The translations under genes were made by a program, and so were the position numbers. From Bacilli bacterium (GTDB taxonomy: Bacteria > Bacillota_I > Bacilli_A > RFN20 > CAG-288): a DNA stretch of 8,424 nt. Within the stretch, counting starts at the first letter, position 1; each line of letters begins with the position of its first letter. The stretch is from contig CAAFJQ010000111.1 of the NCBI GenBank assembly GCA_900763245.1, forward strand, positions 1 to 8,424. The letters are read 5' to 3'. Positions 6,952 to 8,424 of this stretch are shown piece by piece. The notes beneath the pieces were generated by a model that was given only the letters and a program-made list of their open reading frames with translations, made no database searches and had not been told where the DNA came from.

Positions 6952-6987
6952 TGTGTTTTTAGTTTGAAAAATGCAGTACTCTCAAAC
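6952..6987 (-). repeat. Truncated, decayed terminal CRISPR repeat
   Basis: Only the last 15 bases (6973-6987, GCAGTACTCTCAAAC) match the array repeat. The preceding 21 positions have diverged. Decay of one terminal repeat normally marks the leader-distal end, so the leader should be at the right. Read on the - strand the retained part is the 5' section of the repeat, GTTTGAGAGTACTGC, which in type II systems is the portion kept next to the spacer and paired with tracrRNA. The last spacer could therefore still yield a usable crRNA. On that strand GTTTGA also pairs with a downstream TCAAAC (14-nt loop). Confidence 0.75.
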
Positions 6988-8306
6988 ACACATTCCGGTC
7001 TACATCTGTGGAAAGAGTAAGAGAAGAATCAAATTTAGCAGTACTCTCAAACACGCGGTTACACGTGAACGAAATTAAAAAGTAAGAGAAGAATCAAATT
7101 TAGCAGTACTCTCAAACTTATGTTATGATAATAACTAGGTTTACTTTGTAAGAGAAGAATCAAATTTAGCAGTACTCTCAAACTTCCTTCAGATGTGTCT
7201 TTTGTGAAAGATGTGTAAGAGAAGAATCAAATTTAGCAGTACTCTCAAACTATTATGATTTACATTATTATTATTCTCGTGTAAGAGAAGAATCAAATTT
7301 AGCAGTACTCTCAAACTCAGTGACCAAATATCAAATTCTTTGCTTTGTAAGAGAAGAATCAAATTTAGCAGTACTCTCAAACCTTGTCTGTGCGACTTGC
7401 TGTATCATGATCGTAAGAGAAGAATCAAATTTAGCAGTACTCTCAAACTTAATGATTTAGTCGCCGTTATTCGTTATTGTAAGAGAAGAATCAAATTTAG
7501 CAGTACTCTCAAACCCACTAAATACGACGTTGGCGGCATCGTCCGTAAGAGAAGAATCAAATTTAGCAGTACTCTCAAACTTCAGAAATGGAAACTATTA
7601 CCTAAGTAAAGTAAGAGAAGAATCAAATTTAGCAGTACTCTCAAACATCGAACCACCGGAATGGACACCGAAAGGAGTAAGAGAAGAATCAAATTTAGCA
7701 GTACTCTCAAACTTGAAGGCATAGTATAACAATATATTTTTGGTAAGAGAAGAATCAAATTTAGCAGTACTCTCAAACAAGATTGAGCGTTGAATGTCTA
7801 AATTAGCTGTAAGAGAAGAATCAAATTTAGCAGTACTCTCAAACTCGAATCCAGTAGCGGCATCTTTAACGGTTGTAAGAGAAGAATCAAATTTAGCAGT
7901 ACTCTCAAACTACTTAACAAACCCAAACCAGCCATTATAGTAAGAGAAGAATCAAATTTAGCAGTACTCTCAAACCCTGAAGCTGGTACTACCTATTATT
8001 CCTACGTAAGAGAAGAATCAAATTTAGCAGTACTCTCAAACAACGCGGCAACGGAGTTATTCATTCGGTAGGTAAGAGAAGAATCAAATTTAGCAGTACT
8101 CTCAAACAGTCAGTTCGCTGGGGAGGATGACTTTACGGTAAGAGAAGAATCAAATTTAGCAGTACTCTCAAACAGGACAATTCCAAGAGGCTAGTCGATA
8201 TGTACGTAAGAGAAGAATCAAATTTAGCAGTACTCTCAAACTCCTTTACTTGATAAGAACGGCTGTCGGCGTAAGAGAAGAATCAAATTTAGCAGTACTC
8301 TCAAAC
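6973..8306 (-). CRISPR. CRISPR array, 20 intact 36-bp repeats plus one truncated repeat, 20 spacers; type II-like
   Basis: The repeat begins GTAAGAGAAG and ends GTACTCTCAAAC on the + strand. Intact copies start at 7017, 7082, 7148, 7215, 7281, 7347, 7413, 7479, 7545, 7611, 7677, 7743, 7809, 7875, 7940, 8006, 8072, 8138, 8206 and 8271, and appear identical. Fourteen spacers are 30 nt, four are 29, one is 31 (7184-7214) and one is 32 (8174-8205). All are different. Repeat length, 30-nt spacers and GTTTGAGAG at the repeat 5' end on the - strand fit type II, most likely II-A, in which that end stays on the mature crRNA. The ends are weakly self-complementary (GAGA/TCTC). The strand given is inferred from this and from the truncated repeat at the left end. 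Several spacers are open as codons in frame 1 (for example 7647-7676, 7976-8005 and 8108-8137), as expected of phage coding DNA. No cas gene or tracrRNA is recognisable in the window. Repeat-derived ORFs in this stretch are not genes. Confidence 0.97.
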
Positions 8307-8362
8307 ATGTTTACTTGTCAGATAAAGACATGGAAAGTAAGGCGATTTTATTTAAAATATTT
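8307..8362 (-). promoter_or_regulatory. Probable leader-side flank of the CRISPR array
   Basis: These 56 AT-rich bases separate the first repeat, in the inferred transcription direction, from the end of the next gene on the - strand. In type II-A loci the leader occupies this place, between the last cas gene and the array. On the - strand a TAAAAT hexamer could be a -10, but there is no convincing -35. I do not see a clear leader-anchoring sequence of the streptococcal type next to the repeat. The assignment rests on position and on the decayed repeat at the opposite end. Confidence 0.4.
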
Positions 8363-8370
8363 TCACTCAT
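8311..8370 (-). CDS. 19-codon ORF between the upstream gene and the array, uncertain coding status
   Basis: On the - strand ATG 8370-8368 opens a 19-residue frame (MSENILNK...SLSDK) ending at TAA 8313-8311, 4 nt short of the first repeat. It overlaps the end of the preceding gene by 8 nt in an ATGAGTGA arrangement and has an AAGGA site 6 nt upstream, so initiation by translational coupling is plausible. The peptide is helical-looking and resembles nothing I recognise. It could be a real short peptide, the remnant of a gene cut off by the array, or chance within the leader. Confidence 0.3.
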   Translation of the reverse strand: MSENILNKIALLSMSLSDK

Positions 8371-8424
8371 TTGTTATCCTTACAAATTCATCAAGCGCCT
8401 GCAAAGCCTTGCCCGATTTCAAAA
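8363..8424 (-). CDS. C-terminal end of an unidentified protein, possibly a cas gene such as csn2
   Basis: The - strand is open from the right edge and reads LKSGKALQALDEFVRITNE before TGA at 8365-8363. The 19 visible residues are helical and charged, typical of a protein C-terminus, but too short to identify. In type II-A loci the usual order is cas9-cas1-cas2-csn2-array on one strand, so the position and strand would suit csn2 or cas2. I cannot match it to either from memory. An unrelated housekeeping gene is also possible. Confidence 0.5.
   Translation of the reverse strand, partial: LKSGKALQALDEFVRITNE

Noticed and set aside
6952..7016. The decayed left repeat considered as a tracrRNA anti-repeat.
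   Set aside because: On the + strand it would have to run on into a spacer and the array, with no hairpins or terminator of a tracrRNA tail. A degenerate terminal repeat explains it better.
7189..7780. Several ORFs of 60-89 codons on both strands inside the array, with recurring RVLLNLILLL, KRRIKFSSTLK or FESTAKFDSSLT segments.
   Set aside because: They are translations of the CRISPR repeat in different frames, with spacers as the variable parts; they have no ribosome binding sites and are not genes.
6988..8270. Spacers matching other parts of this window (self-targeting).
   Set aside because: By eye I found no extended match of a spacer to the genes here. A computed search would be needed to exclude imperfect ones.
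6973..8306. Promoter inside each repeat (TGCTAAATT on the - strand as an extended -10), as in some type II-C arrays.
   Set aside because: The hexamer matches only 4 of 6 consensus positions and would start transcripts within the repeat; not strong enough to annotate.

Overview
The window looks like chromosomal DNA of a low-GC Gram-positive bacterium (Bacillota). An Erysipelotrichia-like or related gut or oral anaerobe would fit, but that is a guess. The reasons are AT-rich spacers and promoters, strong AGGAGG-type ribosome binding sites, short intrinsic terminators, Bacillota-style NagA, NagB and phosphohexomutase sequences, and a 36-bp type II-like CRISPR repeat. TGA is used as a stop and Trp is encoded by TGG, so this is the ordinary bacterial code, not that of Mycoplasma.

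Layout. (1) Bases 1-836, + strand: the 3' end of an ABC/AAA15-type ATPase gene, followed 2 nt later by a 173-aa protein with TOPRIM-like acidic motifs. The pair has the architecture of ATPase + TOPRIM/RloB-type anti-phage modules. (2) Bases 837-1034: no gene, two hairpin terminators. (3) Bases 1035-4914, - strand: an alpha-phosphohexomutase followed by a GH94-family disaccharide/oligosaccharide phosphorylase, translationally linked. (4) Bases 4915-5007: a 93-bp divergent control region with two extended -10 promoters lying on the arms of one dyad. (5) Bases 5008-6870, + strand: nagA and nagB. (6) Bases 6871-6972: a strong bidirectional terminator and a decayed terminal CRISPR repeat. (7) Bases 6973-8306: a CRISPR array of 20 identical 36-bp repeats plus one truncated repeat, holding 20 unique spacers. 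(8) Bases 8307-8424: the probable leader side of the array, with a 19-codon ORF and the 3' end of another gene, both on the - strand. No complete cas gene is visible.

How the genes fit together. GH94 enzymes split a beta-linked sugar with phosphate to give a sugar 1-phosphate; the mutase moves the phosphate to C6; NagA deacetylates GlcNAc-6-P; NagB converts GlcN-6-P to fructose-6-P and ammonia. If the GH94 enzyme acts on a GlcNAc-containing disaccharide, the four genes form one continuous ATP-saving route to glycolysis. If instead it acts on a glucan such as a beta-1,2-glucooligosaccharide, as some of its motifs suggest to me from memory, the two divergent operons are separate pathways that share a promoter region. 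This is the main open metabolic question here.

The sugar locus lies between a candidate defence pair on the left and a CRISPR array on the right. The array orientation (truncated repeat on the left, GTTTGAGAG at the repeat's 5' end on the - strand) suggests transcription from right to left, convergent with nagB, with the two meeting at the terminator near 6878-6913.
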